The notes beneath the pieces are model-generated. The model saw only the letters and a program-made list of their open reading frames with translations. It made no database searches and was not told where the DNA came from. Both the position numbers and the translations under genes were made by a program. Shown here piece after piece: positions 54,220 to 63,873 of a DNA stretch of 64,000 nt. Position 1 is the stretch's first letter, and every line of letters starts with the position of its first letter. The stretch is from the NCBI RefSeq assembly GCF_036924595.1, contig NZ_JAZHRV010000001.1:3596001-3660000 (forward strand), in the 5' to 3' direction. This DNA is from Bradyrhizobium algeriense. Lineage in GTDB: Bacteria; Pseudomonadota; Alphaproteobacteria; Rhizobiales; Xanthobacteraceae.

Positions 54220-54321
54220 AAAATTCCACTTGCAGAACAAACTACCTCAGGCAATCTGCGGCCACAACAAAAAGCCGTTCGCGAGGACACGAGTCCGTCA
54301 GACGGTCCCCGGAGAACGGAA

Positions 54322-54543
54322 ATGCCAGACATCAAGATCGTCACCGAAGTCGCCGGCCGCGTGTGCGCGCTTCCCGTCACAACCGGCGGAAATGTCAGCG
54401 ACGGCGACGAGATTGCTTTCGTCGAAGCCATGAAGATGGAAATTCCGGTCACGTCGACGACGGCAGGAAGAATCAAGGCTATCCTGGTCAAACTCGACGA
54501 CGTCATCGCTGAAGGACAGGTCGTCGCCGTCATCGAAGCTTAA
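54322..54543 (+). CDS. Stand-alone biotin/lipoyl carrier protein
   Basis: 73-residue single biotinyl domain. 'AFVEAMKMEIPVTSTTAG' contains the canonical A-M-K-M biotinylation site (Lys38), and 'LPVTTGGNVSDGDE' and 'GRIKAILVKLDDVIAEGQ' form the mirror-symmetric hammerhead strands. GGAGAACGG precedes the ATG. It would carry carboxybiotin between a biotin carboxylase and the carboxyltransferase encoded on the other strand 1 kb away. It is divergent from IclR, across about 130 bp holding the candidate operators. Confidence 0.93.
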   Translation: MPDIKIVTEVAGRVCALPVTTGGNVSDGDEIAFVEAMKMEIPVTSTTAGRIKAILVKLDDVIAEGQVVAVIEA

Positions 54544-54697
54544 CTTGATCACGGCATAGACGTGCTTGCGACGATTCCGCGACAATCTGTCCAGCTCTGC
54601 TGTTGACGTTTGCGCACCTAACGTTGCCATCGCCAGCAGCGGATGACATGATCAACGCTAACGAGTGACTTTCGCGAAAACTATGAGGGGAAAAATT

Positions 54698-55858
54698 ATG
54701 ATTCATCGGTTGAAGGCGTTCGCGCCAATTGCCCTTGCGGGCGTCTCGCTGCTCGCCTCGCCGGCCCATTCCCAAGACGTCAAGCTGCCGCCGACCATGG
54801 TCGTCACCGCCTATGACACCGGAACGGCCGGCTTCAACATCGCCGTAGGCGTCGGCAAGATGATGAAGGACAAATACGGCACCGATGTCCGCGTGCTGCC
54901 CGCCGGCAACGACGTGGCGCGACTGGCACCGTTGCGCGCCAAGCGTGCGGCCATGTCCGCGATGGGCTCCGGCAGCTATTTCGCCCAGGAAGGCGTGTTC
55001 GAATTCGGCACCAAGGAATGGGGTCCGCAAGCCCTGCAACTGGTGCTGTCGACCGTCGATTGCAACGGCGCTTCGCTCGGGGTCGCCAAGGATAGCGGCG
55101 TGACCGAGATCAAGCAGCTCAAGGGCAAGCGCGTCGGCTTCGTGGTCGGTTCGCCGGCGCTGAACCAGAACGCACTCGCGGTCCTGGCGTTCGGTGACCT
55201 CAAGCAAAGCGACGTCAAGGTCGTCGAGTTCTCGAGCTATGGCGCGATGTGGAAGGGCATGGTCAACAACGACATCGATGCCGCCTTCGCCACCACCATC
55301 ACCGGCCCTGCCAAGGAGCTCGAGACATCGCCGCGCGGCATCATCTGGCCGCCGCTGCCCGCCAGCGACAAGGCCGGCTGGGAGCGCGTGAAAAAGGTTG
55401 GCTCGTTCTTCTTCCCGCACGTCGCGACCTGCGGTGCCGGCATCACCAAGGACAAGCCGGTCGAGCTCGGCAACTACCCCTATCCGATCTTCGTGTCATA
55501 CGGATCGCTGGGCGCCGACGAGGTCTATGCCATCACCAAGGCGATGATCACGGGCTACGACGCTTACAAGGATTCCGCGCCGGGCGCGGGCGGCCTTGCC
55601 GCCGACCGCCAGACCAAGAACTGGGTGGTCCCGGTTCATCCGGGCGCAGCCAAGGCTCTGAAGGAAGCCGGACAGTGGAGCGACGAACAGGAAGCCCATA
55701 ACAAGGGGTTGCTCAAGCGCCAGCAGGTATTGGCGGCGGCATGGACCGACTTCAACAAGTCCAGTCCGCCATCGGACGACAAGGCGTTTCTCGATGGCTG
55801 GATGAAGGCGCGCGCTGCGGCGCTGACCAAAGCCAGCATGCCGAACGGCTTTGAATAA
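54698..55858 (+). CDS. TAXI-family TRAP transporter solute-binding protein
   Basis: 386-residue periplasmic protein. A signal peptide covers residues 1-26 ('MIHRLKAFAPIALAG...PAHSQ'). The TAXI signature appears early ('AYDTGTAGFNIAVGVGKMMK', 'VLPAGNDVARLAPLRAKRAA'), followed by 'GVTEIKQLKGKRVGFVVGSP'. It captures a ligand for the permease encoded 50 bp downstream. TAXI systems with known ligands take up dicarboxylates or amino acids, but this ligand is not known. It is longer than typical TAXI proteins (about 320). ATG at 54698 has GAGGGG seven bases upstream. Confidence 0.92.
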   Translation: MIHRLKAFAPIALAGVSLLASPAHSQDVKLPPTMVVTAYDTGTAGFNIAVGVGKMMKDKYGTDVRVLPAGNDVARLAPLRAKRAAMSAMGSGSYFAQEGVFEFGTKEWGPQALQLVLSTVDCNGASLGVAKDSGVTEIKQLKGKRVGFVVGSPALNQNALAVLAFGDLKQSDVKVVEFSSYGAMWKGMVNNDIDAAFATTITGPAKELETSPRGIIWPPLPASDKAGWERVKKVGSFFFPHVATCGAGITKDKPVELGNYPYPIFVSYGSLGADEVYAITKAMITGYDAYKDSAPGAGGLAADRQTKNWVVPVHPGAAKALKEAGQWSDEQEAHNKGLLKRQQVLAAAWTDFNKSSPPSDDKAFLDGWMKARAAALTKASMPNGFE

Positions 55859-55908
55859 CACTGCTTCGCGCGATCAGGTCGACAGCGAATACCGTCTCGA
55901 GGGAAATA

Positions 55909-57972
55909 ATGTCACCTTCTGCGAGCGATAGCGTAATCGCGCCGACACAACGAATTGAATTCGACGACCCGCATGCCAACATGCAGGAAGCCGAAGTCAC
56001 ACGCGTGCGCACGCTGCGAGGGGCGTGGCGCTGGGCGTTGGTGGTCGCGACCGCGGTCACCATCCTTTTGTGCATCAACCAGCAATTCTCGTTACGCTTC
56101 TTCCTCGGCTATACGCAGCTCAACACCGAGTATTTCTATCTGCTGATCGCGCTGATGCTGCCGTTCACGTTCCTGATCTTTCCGGGAGCCGAGAGTTCGC
56201 CGCTGGATCGAATTCCCTGGTACGACATCCTGCTGTTCGTCGTCACCTTCGCCTGCGCCATCCTCCTGATGCGCAGCGTCCGCAAGGCGGCAGAAGCCGG
56301 CTGGGAATTCGGCGGTGCGCCGACGCCCGTCATTGTCGCCGGCGTCATCATGTGGGCGGTGCTGATGGAGGCATTGCGGCGCACAGGCGGCTGGAGCCTG
56401 TTGCTGAGCGTGCTGCCGTTTACGGTTTATCCGCTGTTCGCCGACGCCACGTGGCTGGGACCGTTCCGCGGCACGCAATCGACGCTCGAACAGGCGACCT
56501 CCTATCACGTGCTGTCGGGCGAAAGCCTGCTCGGCATCCCGATCCAGGCCTTTGCCGACACCGTGATCGGCTTTCTGGTGTTCGGCACCGCGCTGATGAT
56601 GACGGGCGCCGGCAAATTCTTCATCAACATCGCCTTTGCGCTGTGCGGCACCTTCCGCGGCGGCGCCGCGAAGGTCTGCATCTTCGCCTCCGGCCTGCTC
56701 GGCATGATGTCCGGATCGATTATCTCCAACGTGCTGACCGCGGGCACCATGACGATTCCGGTCATGAAGAAGAGCGGCTTTCGCGCCTCCTATGCCGCCG
56801 CGATCGAAGCCTGCGCGTCGACCGGCGCGGTGCTGGCACCGCCGGTGATGGGGGCGACCGCGTTCGTAATCGCGCAGTTCCTCAACGTCAGCTACGCCGA
56901 CGTCGCGCTCGCCGCGATCATTCCGGCGGCGCTGTATTACATCGGCCTGTTCATGCAGGTGGATTCCTATGCCGCGCGCCACGGGCTGAAGGGCATTCCG
57001 CGGTCCGAGCTGCCGAAGGTCTGGGACACCATCAAGGAGGGCTGGTACTATATTTTCGTCATCGCGCTCCTGATCGTGATGCTGCTGTATTTCAAGCGCG
57101 AGAGCCACGCGCCGTTCTACGCGACGGCGCTGCTGCTGGTACTGAACCAGATATTCTCCAAGGATACGCGCTGGACGCCTGCGACTATCAGCAAGTTCCT
57201 CGAGGTCAACGGACGCACCTTCGTCGAGCTGGTCGGCATCCTGGCTGGCTGCGGGCTTCTGATCGGCGCGTTTTCAATGACCGGCGTGGTTTCCAGCCTC
57301 GCCAACGATCTGCTGCGGATCGCCGGCGACAATGCATTGCTGCTGCTCGTGATGTGCGCCTTCACCAGCCTCGTTCTCGGGCTTGGACTGACGACGACGG
57401 CCTGCTACATCTTTCTCGCCATCCTGGTGGCGCCCGCGCTGGAAAAACTCGGCCTCAACCGCATGGCCGTGCACATGTTCATCTTCTACTGGGGCATGCT
57501 GTCCTCGATCACGCCGCCAGTCGCCATCGCCTCCTTTGCCGCAGCCGGCATAGCCGGCTCGCCGGCGATGAAGACGGGATGGGAGTCGATGTGGGTCGGC
57601 AGCATCATCTATTTCATCCCGTTCTTCTTCGTGCTGAACCCGGCGCTGGTGCTGCAGGGACCAAGCCCGTATCTGGAGGGGCTCGGGCTGATGGCGCTGG
57701 CGGGTTTCGGCACACTGTTCATCTGCGGTGGCATCCAGGGCTATCAGGCGTTTGTCGGCGACCTAAGGGGTGCCGGCGCGCTGGAATGGCCGCTGCGGGT
57801 ATTGCTCGTGATCGGTGGCTTCGTCATCGCCACGCCTGGCGGCGGTATCATGCCGCTCGCGCAATGGCAGGTCACCTCTCTTGGATTGGCGATCCTGATC
57901 CCGACCGTTCTCACCGCGCTGGTGCTGGTACGGCGGCAGACCTTGGCGCCGAGCCAGTTGCGCGCACCCTGA
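55909..57972 (+). CDS. TRAP transporter permease, fused small and large subunits
   Basis: 687-residue inner-membrane protein with about 16-18 hydrophobic segments. The N-terminal third is the four-helix DctQ-like part, and the rest is the DctM-like core with 'GLLGMMSGSIISNVLTAGTM' and 'SITPPVAIASFAAAGIAGSP', the re-entrant loop signatures. 'MKKSGFRASYAAAIEACAST' and 'VLAPPVMGATAFVIAQFL' are family blocks. TAXI-type TRAP systems normally have such a fused permease. It works with the solute-binding protein just upstream and is powered by a sodium or proton gradient. It lies 22 bp before the glutaminase gene. Confidence 0.94.
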   Translation: MSPSASDSVIAPTQRIEFDDPHANMQEAEVTRVRTLRGAWRWALVVATAVTILLCINQQFSLRFFLGYTQLNTEYFYLLIALMLPFTFLIFPGAESSPLDRIPWYDILLFVVTFACAILLMRSVRKAAEAGWEFGGAPTPVIVAGVIMWAVLMEALRRTGGWSLLLSVLPFTVYPLFADATWLGPFRGTQSTLEQATSYHVLSGESLLGIPIQAFADTVIGFLVFGTALMMTGAGKFFINIAFALCGTFRGGAAKVCIFASGLLGMMSGSIISNVLTAGTMTIPVMKKSGFRASYAAAIEACASTGAVLAPPVMGATAFVIAQFLNVSYADVALAAIIPAALYYIGLFMQVDSYAARHGLKGIPRSELPKVWDTIKEGWYYIFVIALLIVMLLYFKRESHAPFYATALLLVLNQIFSKDTRWTPATISKFLEVNGRTFVELVGILAGCGLLIGAFSMTGVVSSLANDLLRIAGDNALLLLVMCAFTSLVLGLGLTTTACYIFLAILVAPALEKLGLNRMAVHMFIFYWGMLSSITPPVAIASFAAAGIAGSPAMKTGWESMWVGSIIYFIPFFFVLNPALVLQGPSPYLEGLGLMALAGFGTLFICGGIQGYQAFVGDLRGAGALEWPLRVLLVIGGFVIATPGGGIMPLAQWQVTSLGLAILIPTVLTALVLVRRQTLAPSQLRAP

Positions 57973-57994
57973 TTGCGTTGCACAAGAGGAGGCG

Positions 57995-59854
57995 ATGAAA
58001 CAATCGCCTCCTCCGCTTAACGCCGGCCCCGCTGCCTGGACCAGCTCGAAACCGCCCTTGCTGCGGTTCCTGAACGCCTGCCACGCGGATTTCACGCCCG
58101 AGAGCAGCGGCGCGGTCGCCGATTACATCCCCGAACTCGGCAAGGCCGACCCTTCCCATTTCGGCATCAGCCTCGCCACCCTCGACGGCCATGTCTATGA
58201 GGTCGGCGACACCCAGATCCCCTTCACCATCCAGTCGATGTCGAAACCGTTCGTGTTCGCGCTGGCGCTGGATACGCTGGGTGCGGCGCGGGTCGAGAGC
58301 GTGATCGGCGTCGAACCGTCGGGCGATCCTTTCAACTCGATACGCCTCAACGCTGAAAACCATCCCTTCAACCCAATGGTCAATGCCGGCGCGATCGCCT
58401 GCTCCGGCCTGATCCACGAGGCCAAGGGCGACGCCGCATTCGACTATATCAGGCAGGCGCTGGGCCGGTTTGCCGGGCGCGATCTCGACGTCGACGACGC
58501 GGTCTATGCCTCCGAAAGCACCACCGGCGACCGCAACCGCGCGATCGGCTATTTGCTGCGCACCAATGCCGTGATCAAAGACAACGTGGCTGCCGTGCTG
58601 GAGGTGTATTTCCGGCAATGCGCCATCCTGGTGACGGCGCGCGATATCGCCGTGATGGCTGCGACGCTGGCCAACCGCGGCATCAATCCCGTGACCGGCG
58701 AACAGGTGCTGACGCCGTATGCCATCTCCCGCACGCTCTCCGTCATGACGAGCTCCGGCATGTATGATTACGCCGGGGAATGGATCTACCGGATCGGCAT
58801 TCCCGCCAAGAGCGGCGTCGGCGGCGGCATCCTCGCGGCGCTGCCGGCGCGGCTCGGGCTCGGCAGCTATTCGCCGAAACTCGACAAGCACGGCAACAGC
58901 GTGCGCGGCATCAAGGTCTGCGAGGCGCTGTCATCCCATTACGACCTGCATATGCTCAACCGCAGCGACGACGCCCGAAACAGCATTATCGCCGACTACG
59001 ACATCGGCAACAGCCCGTCGCGACGGGTGCGGCGTGCGCAGGAACAGAACATCCTCGCCGCGCATCACCAGGACGTTCGCGTGATCGAGCTGGTCGGGAC
59101 GCTGTCGTTCTCCAATGTCGATTATGTCTCGCGCCAGCTCGCGGCCAAGCCGCGGCCGCAGCTCGTCATCTTCGACCTGCGCCGCGTCACGGCCATGACC
59201 CGCGCCGGCACCCGCCTGCTCGCCGAGGAATTCCGCGAACTCGCTGCCCACCACGTCACCGTGATCCTGTCCGGCATCAGACGGTCGTCGCCGGAATGGA
59301 AGATGATCGGGGAATGGACGGAAGGCCTCAGCAACATCCGCAACTACTATTTGCTCGATGCCGCGATCGAATGGGCGGAAGACCAGGTGGTCTATCGTTA
59401 CGGCGGCGCGATCGATTTCTTCGAGGCGACCGAACTTTCCGAACAGGCGCTGCTGGCCGGACTGACGGACGAGGAACTGACCGATCTCGCCTCGCTCGCT
59501 TCGATCCGGACCTATCAGGCGAGCGAAAAGATCATCGCAGCCGGCGATCCTGCGACCTCGGTGTTCTTTCTGCGGAGCGGCGTGGTGCATGTCACCCTGC
59601 CCGACGGCATCCGCTTGGCGACGCTGACGGCGGGAATGCCGTTCGGCGAAATGGCGCTATTGGAGCCGCGCCGCTCGGCTGACGTCTTCGCCGACATGGC
59701 CGCGACGGCTTATGAAGTCCCGCTGCGCGATTTCGAACGTTTCCGAAAGCAGCATCCGCGCGCCGGCGAGCGCATCATGCGCAATCTTGCGCAATTACTG
59801 GCCGACCGCCTGATCCTCGCCAACGCCAAGGTGAATCTGCTGACACCGAGTTAG
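57995..59854 (+). CDS. glsA: Glutaminase A fused to STAS and cyclic-nucleotide-binding domains
   Basis: 619-residue three-domain protein. Glutaminase (about 1-310) has the serine-lysine dyad S81-x-x-K84 in 'IQSMSKPF', the Asn/Tyr residues in 'ENHPFNPMVNAGAIACSG', and 'GIPAKSGVGGGILAALPARL'. The STAS domain (about 355-460) includes 'LVGTLSFSNVDYVSRQLAAK' and 'IFDLRRVTAMTRAGTRLLAE'. The Crp-type domain (about 485-610) has 'TSVFFLRSGVVHVTLPDGIR' and 'TAGMPFGEMALLEPRRSADV'. It hydrolyses glutamine to glutamate and ammonia, probably under ligand or protein control. It follows the permease gene by 22 bp with GAGGAGG before the ATG, so it is part of the TRAP operon. Confidence 0.93.
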   Translation: MKQSPPPLNAGPAAWTSSKPPLLRFLNACHADFTPESSGAVADYIPELGKADPSHFGISLATLDGHVYEVGDTQIPFTIQSMSKPFVFALALDTLGAARVESVIGVEPSGDPFNSIRLNAENHPFNPMVNAGAIACSGLIHEAKGDAAFDYIRQALGRFAGRDLDVDDAVYASESTTGDRNRAIGYLLRTNAVIKDNVAAVLEVYFRQCAILVTARDIAVMAATLANRGINPVTGEQVLTPYAISRTLSVMTSSGMYDYAGEWIYRIGIPAKSGVGGGILAALPARLGLGSYSPKLDKHGNSVRGIKVCEALSSHYDLHMLNRSDDARNSIIADYDIGNSPSRRVRRAQEQNILAAHHQDVRVIELVGTLSFSNVDYVSRQLAAKPRPQLVIFDLRRVTAMTRAGTRLLAEEFRELAAHHVTVILSGIRRSSPEWKMIGEWTEGLSNIRNYYLLDAAIEWAEDQVVYRYGGAIDFFEATELSEQALLAGLTDEELTDLASLASIRTYQASEKIIAAGDPATSVFFLRSGVVHVTLPDGIRLATLTAGMPFGEMALLEPRRSADVFADMAATAYEVPLRDFERFRKQHPRAGERIMRNLAQLLADRLILANAKVNLLTPS

Positions 59855-59870
59855 ACTTGCTGCCAGGGGC

Positions 59871-59917
59871 CACATGGTTCGAGACGCACGGCGTTGCCGT
59901 ACTCCTCACCATGAGGG
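59871..59917. repeat. Palindromic repeat of the CTCATGGTGAGGAG family, copy 1
   Basis: Reads CACATGGTTCGAGACG on one side and CTCCTCACCATGAG on the other, with CATGGT/ACCATG arms. It lies in the space between the convergent glutaminase and tex genes. A related copy follows at 59953. Confidence 0.65.
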
Positions 59918-59952
59918 TCAAAGAGCTGCATCCCGGTTTCGACACTGCCAGA

Positions 59953-59999
59953 CCTCATCCTGAAGGAGCGGCCTCTTGGCCGCGTCTCGAAGGATGAAG
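59953..59999. repeat. Palindromic repeat of the CTCATGGTGAGGAG family, copy 2
   Basis: CCTCATCCT-GAAGGAGCGGC and GCCGCGTCTCGAAGGATGAAG form the arms; ATCCT pairs with AGGAT. It has the same layout as the copy at 59871, but is inverted relative to it. Confidence 0.6.
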
Positions 60000-60024
60000 C
60001 CACTGGTGGCGAGACGCTCCCTGC

Positions 60025-62364
60025 CTATCCCGCTTTGCCCCGCCCGTTCTTTTCGGCGGCACGCCGCAAGGCATCAGCCAGTGCACCGCCCTGCTCCTGC
60101 GCCTTGCGCGGCGCGGATGACGTCATCGACGCCTTGGAATACTCGCGCATCTTGTTTTCCGACAGCTTGGGGCCCTTCTCGCCCACTTCGTCGTCGAGCC
60201 GCAGCGTCAGTGCGATGCGCTTGCGGGCGACCTCGACCTCCAGCACCTTGACCTTGACGATGTCGCCCGGCTTCACCACCTCGCGCGGGTCCTTGATGAA
60301 GGTTTTCGACATCGCCGAGATGTGCACCAGCCCGTCCTGGTGCACGCCGATATCGACGAAGGCGCCGAACGCCGCGACGTTCGTCACCGTGCCTTCCAGG
60401 ATCATGCCGCGCTTGAGGTCCTTGATCTCCTCGACACCCTCCTTGAACACCGCGGCCTTGAATGCCGGACGCGGGTCGCGGCCGGGCTTTTCCAGTTCGC
60501 GCAGGATGTCGGTCACCGTGGGCAGACCAAACGTGTCATCGACAAAGGCCTGCGGCTTCAACTGCCGCACGATCTCGGCATTGCCTATCAGCGCCTTGAT
60601 GTCGCTCTTGGCTGCGGTGAGTATCCGCCGCACCACAGGATAAGCTTCCGGATGCACACCGGACGAATCGAGCGGGTCTTCACCGCCGTTGATGCGCAGG
60701 AATCCCGCGCATTGCTCGAACGCTTTCGGTCCCAGCCGCGGCACTTCCTTCAGCGCCTTTCGCGATTTGAACGGGCCATTGGCGTCGCGATGCTGCACGA
60801 TGCTTTGCGCGAGCCCTGCGCCGATGCCCGACACCCGCGCCAGCAGCGGCGCGGAAGCCGTGTTGGCATCGACGCCGACGGCGTTGACGCAGTCTTCGAC
60901 CACGGCATCGAGCGAGCGCGCCAATTTGGATTCGCCGAGGTCATGCTGGTACTGTCCGACGCCGATCGCCTTCGGGTCGATCTTGACGAGTTCGGCCAGC
61001 GGATCCTGCAGGCGCCGCGCGATCGACACCGCGCCGCGCAAGGTGACGTCGAGCTCCGGCAATTCCTCGGACGCGAAGGCCGAGGCGGAGTAGACCGACG
61101 CGCCCGCTTCGGACACCACGATCTTCGACATTTTCAGGTCCGGCAGCAGCTTGACCAGCTCGGTCGCCAGCTTGTCAGTCTCGCGCGAGGCGGTGCCGTT
61201 GCCGATCGCAATCAGGTCGACGCGGTGCGCGACCGCGAGCTTGCCCAGCGTCGCCAGTGCCGCATCCCATTGCCTTTGCGGCTCGTGCGGATAGACCGCG
61301 GTGGTCGCCACCACCTTCCCCGTCGCGTCGACGACGGCGACCTTGACGCCGGAGCGGTAACCAGGATCGAGCCCCATGGTGACGCGCGCGCCGGCCGGCG
61401 CCGCCAGCAGCAGGTCGCGCAAATTCGCGGCGAACACCCGCACGCCCTCGGTCTCCGCCGCCGTCCACAGCCGCATCCGCAGGTCGATGTTGAGATGCAC
61501 CTGGATCTTGGTGCGCCAGGCCCAGCGCGCGGTCTCGATCAGCCAGCGGTCGCCCGGGCGGCCTTGATCGGTAATCGCAAAGCGCTGCATGATCTTCAGT
61601 TCATACGTGCTGGGGACGCCGGCCACCGGAACATTCGCCTCGGGCATCATCTGCAGCTCGAGGATTTCTTCTTTCTCACCCCGAAACAGCGCGAGAATGC
61701 GGTGCGACGGCAGCTTGTGGAGGGCGCCGTTGTAGTCGAAATAGTCCTTGAACTTCTCGCCCTCGGTCTTCTTGCCCTTGCGCACGGTGGATGTCATCAC
61801 GCCGTTCGACCACATTTCTTCGCGCAAGCGCCCGATCAGATCGGCATCCTCGGCAAAGCGCTCCACCAGGATCGCCCGCGCGCCTTCGAGCGCCGCGGCG
61901 ACATCAGCCACCTGCTTCTCGGCGTCGATGTAGCCGGCAGCCACGACCTGCGGATCGTTCTGCGGCTGCGTCAGCAACAGTTCGGACAATGGTTCGAGCC
62001 CGGCTTCCTTGGCGATCTCGGCCTTGGTGCGGCGCTTCGGCTTGAACGGCAGGTAGATGTCTTCCAGACGTCCCTTGCTGTCGGCCGCCATGATCGCCGC
62101 TTCCAGCGCGGCGTCGAGCTTACCCTGCTCGCGCACTGAATTGAGGATGGCCGTCCGGCGCTCTTCAAGCTCGCGCAGATAGGTCAGCCGCTCTTCCAGC
62201 GTGCGCAATTGCGCGTCGTCAAGCCCGCCGGTGATTTCCTTGCGATAGCGCGCCACGAACGGCACGGTGGCGCCGCCGTCGAGCAATTCGACTGTCGCGG
62301 AGATCTGCTGCTCGCGAACGCCGAGTTCTTCCGCGATCTGTCGATTGATATTTGCCACGGCCAA
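60025..62364 (-). CDS. tex: Tex-family RNA-binding protein
   Basis: 779-residue transcription accessory protein. An N-terminal helical region ('[20 protein letters not shown]') leads into the YqgF-like RNase H fold ('[20 protein letters not shown]') and helix-hairpin-helix motifs ('[20 protein letters not shown]', '[20 protein letters not shown]'). The S1 RNA-binding domain is '[20 protein letters not shown]'. Tex binds RNA and influences transcription and stress tolerance. The start used is a TTG at 62364 with GGGAAAG upstream; a GTG at 62358 is possible. It is convergent with the glutaminase gene. Confidence 0.95.
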   Translation of the reverse strand: MAVANINRQIAEELGVREQQISATVELLDGGATVPFVARYRKEITGGLDDAQLRTLEERLTYLRELEERRTAILNSVREQGKLDAALEAAIMAADSKGRLEDIYLPFKPKRRTKAEIAKEAGLEPLSELLLTQPQNDPQVVAAGYIDAEKQVADVAAALEGARAILVERFAEDADLIGRLREEMWSNGVMTSTVRKGKKTEGEKFKDYFDYNGALHKLPSHRILALFRGEKEEILELQMMPEANVPVAGVPSTYELKIMQRFAITDQGRPGDRWLIETARWAWRTKIQVHLNIDLRMRLWTAAETEGVRVFAANLRDLLLAAPAGARVTMGLDPGYRSGVKVAVVDATGKVVATTAVYPHEPQRQWDAALATLGKLAVAHRVDLIAIGNGTASRETDKLATELVKLLPDLKMSKIVVSEAGASVYSASAFASEELPELDVTLRGAVSIARRLQDPLAELVKIDPKAIGVGQYQHDLGESKLARSLDAVVEDCVNAVGVDANTASAPLLARVSGIGAGLAQSIVQHRDANGPFKSRKALKEVPRLGPKAFEQCAGFLRINGGEDPLDSSGVHPEAYPVVRRILTAAKSDIKALIGNAEIVRQLKPQAFVDDTFGLPTVTDILRELEKPGRDPRPAFKAAVFKEGVEEIKDLKRGMILEGTVTNVAAFGAFVDIGVHQDGLVHISAMSKTFIKDPREVVKPGDIVKVKVLEVEVARKRIALTLRLDDEVGEKGPKLSENKMREYSKASMTSSAPRKAQEQGGALADALRRAAEKNGRGKAG

Positions 62365-62588
62365 ATCTTTCCCGAAACCAGGGCGGCAGGTGAATCACCC
62401 CCGCCGCCGGAGGCCGCTTATGGACCATCGCAGATTATTTCATCAAGGCGTTGCGGGAAACAAATTGATCTGTGGATGGCCTTAATCGAACAATTCAATA
62501 TGTGCGAACAACCGGTTGCGATGACACAAGATAAAGGTGGATCGATGGCGTTGTAATGTGTAAACGGACGCTCCCTCCAGGAGCACCC

Positions 62589-63845
62589 ATGTCAATCTGT
62601 GGCCTTGATTTCGGAACGTCGAACACGACGCTTGGCACCATCGAGGGCCATGCGCCGGTTCTGGTGGCCCTGGAGGCCACACAAACCACTATACCCAGTG
62701 CGATGTTCTATGAGGTGGACGGGGGCGTTCTGATCGGCCGCAAGGCCGTGGAAACCTATGTCGAAGGCGCGCCTGGCCGGCTGATGCGAAGCCTCAAGTC
62801 GGTGCTCGGCACCTCGCTGATCGACGAAACCACCCGGCTCGGACGCGCACGGGTCAGCTTTCGCGACGTGATCGCCTATTACCTCGGTGCGGTCAAACGC
62901 CGCGCGGAACAAGCCACGGCGCGCGAACTGCGCGAGGTAGTTCACGGCCGGCCGGTGCACTTCGTCGACAACGCGCCGGACGCCGATCGCAAGGCGGAGG
63001 ACACCCTGCGGACGATTGCGCAGGGGATCGGCTTTGACGAGGTCACGTTTCAGTTCGAACCGATCGCCGCGGCGCTGGACTATGAGCGACAGATCACATC
63101 CGAGGAAGTCGCACTCATCGCCGATATCGGCGGCGGCACCTCCGACTTCTCGATCGTGCGTCTGGGGCCCGAGCGCCACGGCAAGGTCGATCGCGCGGCC
63201 GATATCCTCGCCAATGACGGCGTGCGCATCGGCGGCACCGATTTCGACCGTCAGCTCAGCCTCGGCGTGATCATGCCGCTGTTCGGATTCCGCAGCGCCA
63301 TGAAGCGTCCCGGGCTTGACGTGCCGTCGAGCTATTTCCACGACCTCGCGACCTGGTCGAGCATCAACCGCATGTACGATCCGCGCGTGATGGCCGATAT
63401 CCGCCAGGTGCGGCAGGAGGCCAGCGAGCCGGAACTTCTCGACCGGCTGATACGCGTGGTGCACGAACAGCGCGGCCATACGCTGGCGATGGAAGTCGAA
63501 GAGGCCAAGATCGCCCTGTCCGAGCAGCGCCGGGCGGACATCCCGCTGGAGTGGGTTACCCCCGGCCTTGGCGCTGATATCAGCCGCCCCGATCTCGTCA
63601 GCCATACAAAACAGCTGGCCGATCGCATCGCGGCGCGGATCAACAACTGCCTTATCCAGGCAGGCCTGGCCGCCGGCGATATCGACTCGGTGTTCCTGAC
63701 CGGCGGCTCGGTAAAACTCGCCCACGTTCGCAATACGATCGTCAAAGCCGTGCCATCGGCCCGCATCGTCGAGGGCGACATCTTCGGCGCCGTCGGCAAG
63801 GGATTGACGCTGGAGGCGCTGCGACGATACGGGCCCGCGAACTGA
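62589..63845 (+). CDS. Hsp70-family chaperone-like protein (YegD type)
   Basis: 418-residue ATPase of the Hsp70 superfamily. 'ICGLDFGTSNTTLGTIEGHA' is the phosphate-1 motif, 'PIAAALDYERQITSEEVALI' leads into phosphate-2 'IADIGGGTSDFSIV', and 'FLTGGSVKLAHVRNTIVKAV' is the adenosine motif. It lacks the substrate-binding domain of DnaK, as YegD does, so it may act as a specialised chaperone or ATPase. The ATG at 62589 follows CAGGAGC; upstream reading to 62556 is not needed. It is divergent from tex, with a 224-bp gap. Confidence 0.92.
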   Translation: MSICGLDFGTSNTTLGTIEGHAPVLVALEATQTTIPSAMFYEVDGGVLIGRKAVETYVEGAPGRLMRSLKSVLGTSLIDETTRLGRARVSFRDVIAYYLGAVKRRAEQATARELREVVHGRPVHFVDNAPDADRKAEDTLRTIAQGIGFDEVTFQFEPIAAALDYERQITSEEVALIADIGGGTSDFSIVRLGPERHGKVDRAADILANDGVRIGGTDFDRQLSLGVIMPLFGFRSAMKRPGLDVPSSYFHDLATWSSINRMYDPRVMADIRQVRQEASEPELLDRLIRVVHEQRGHTLAMEVEEAKIALSEQRRADIPLEWVTPGLGADISRPDLVSHTKQLADRIAARINNCLIQAGLAAGDIDSVFLTGGSVKLAHVRNTIVKAVPSARIVEGDIFGAVGKGLTLEALRRYGPAN

Positions 63846-63873
63846 GATTCGTCGTTCGCGGAACAGCCGCCGA

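Noticed and set aside
56025..57998. 657-codon open frame overlapping the TRAP permease in another frame
   Set aside because: It is rich in Arg, His and Ala with no hydrophobic segments, while the permease frame shows a full set of membrane helices and TRAP motifs.
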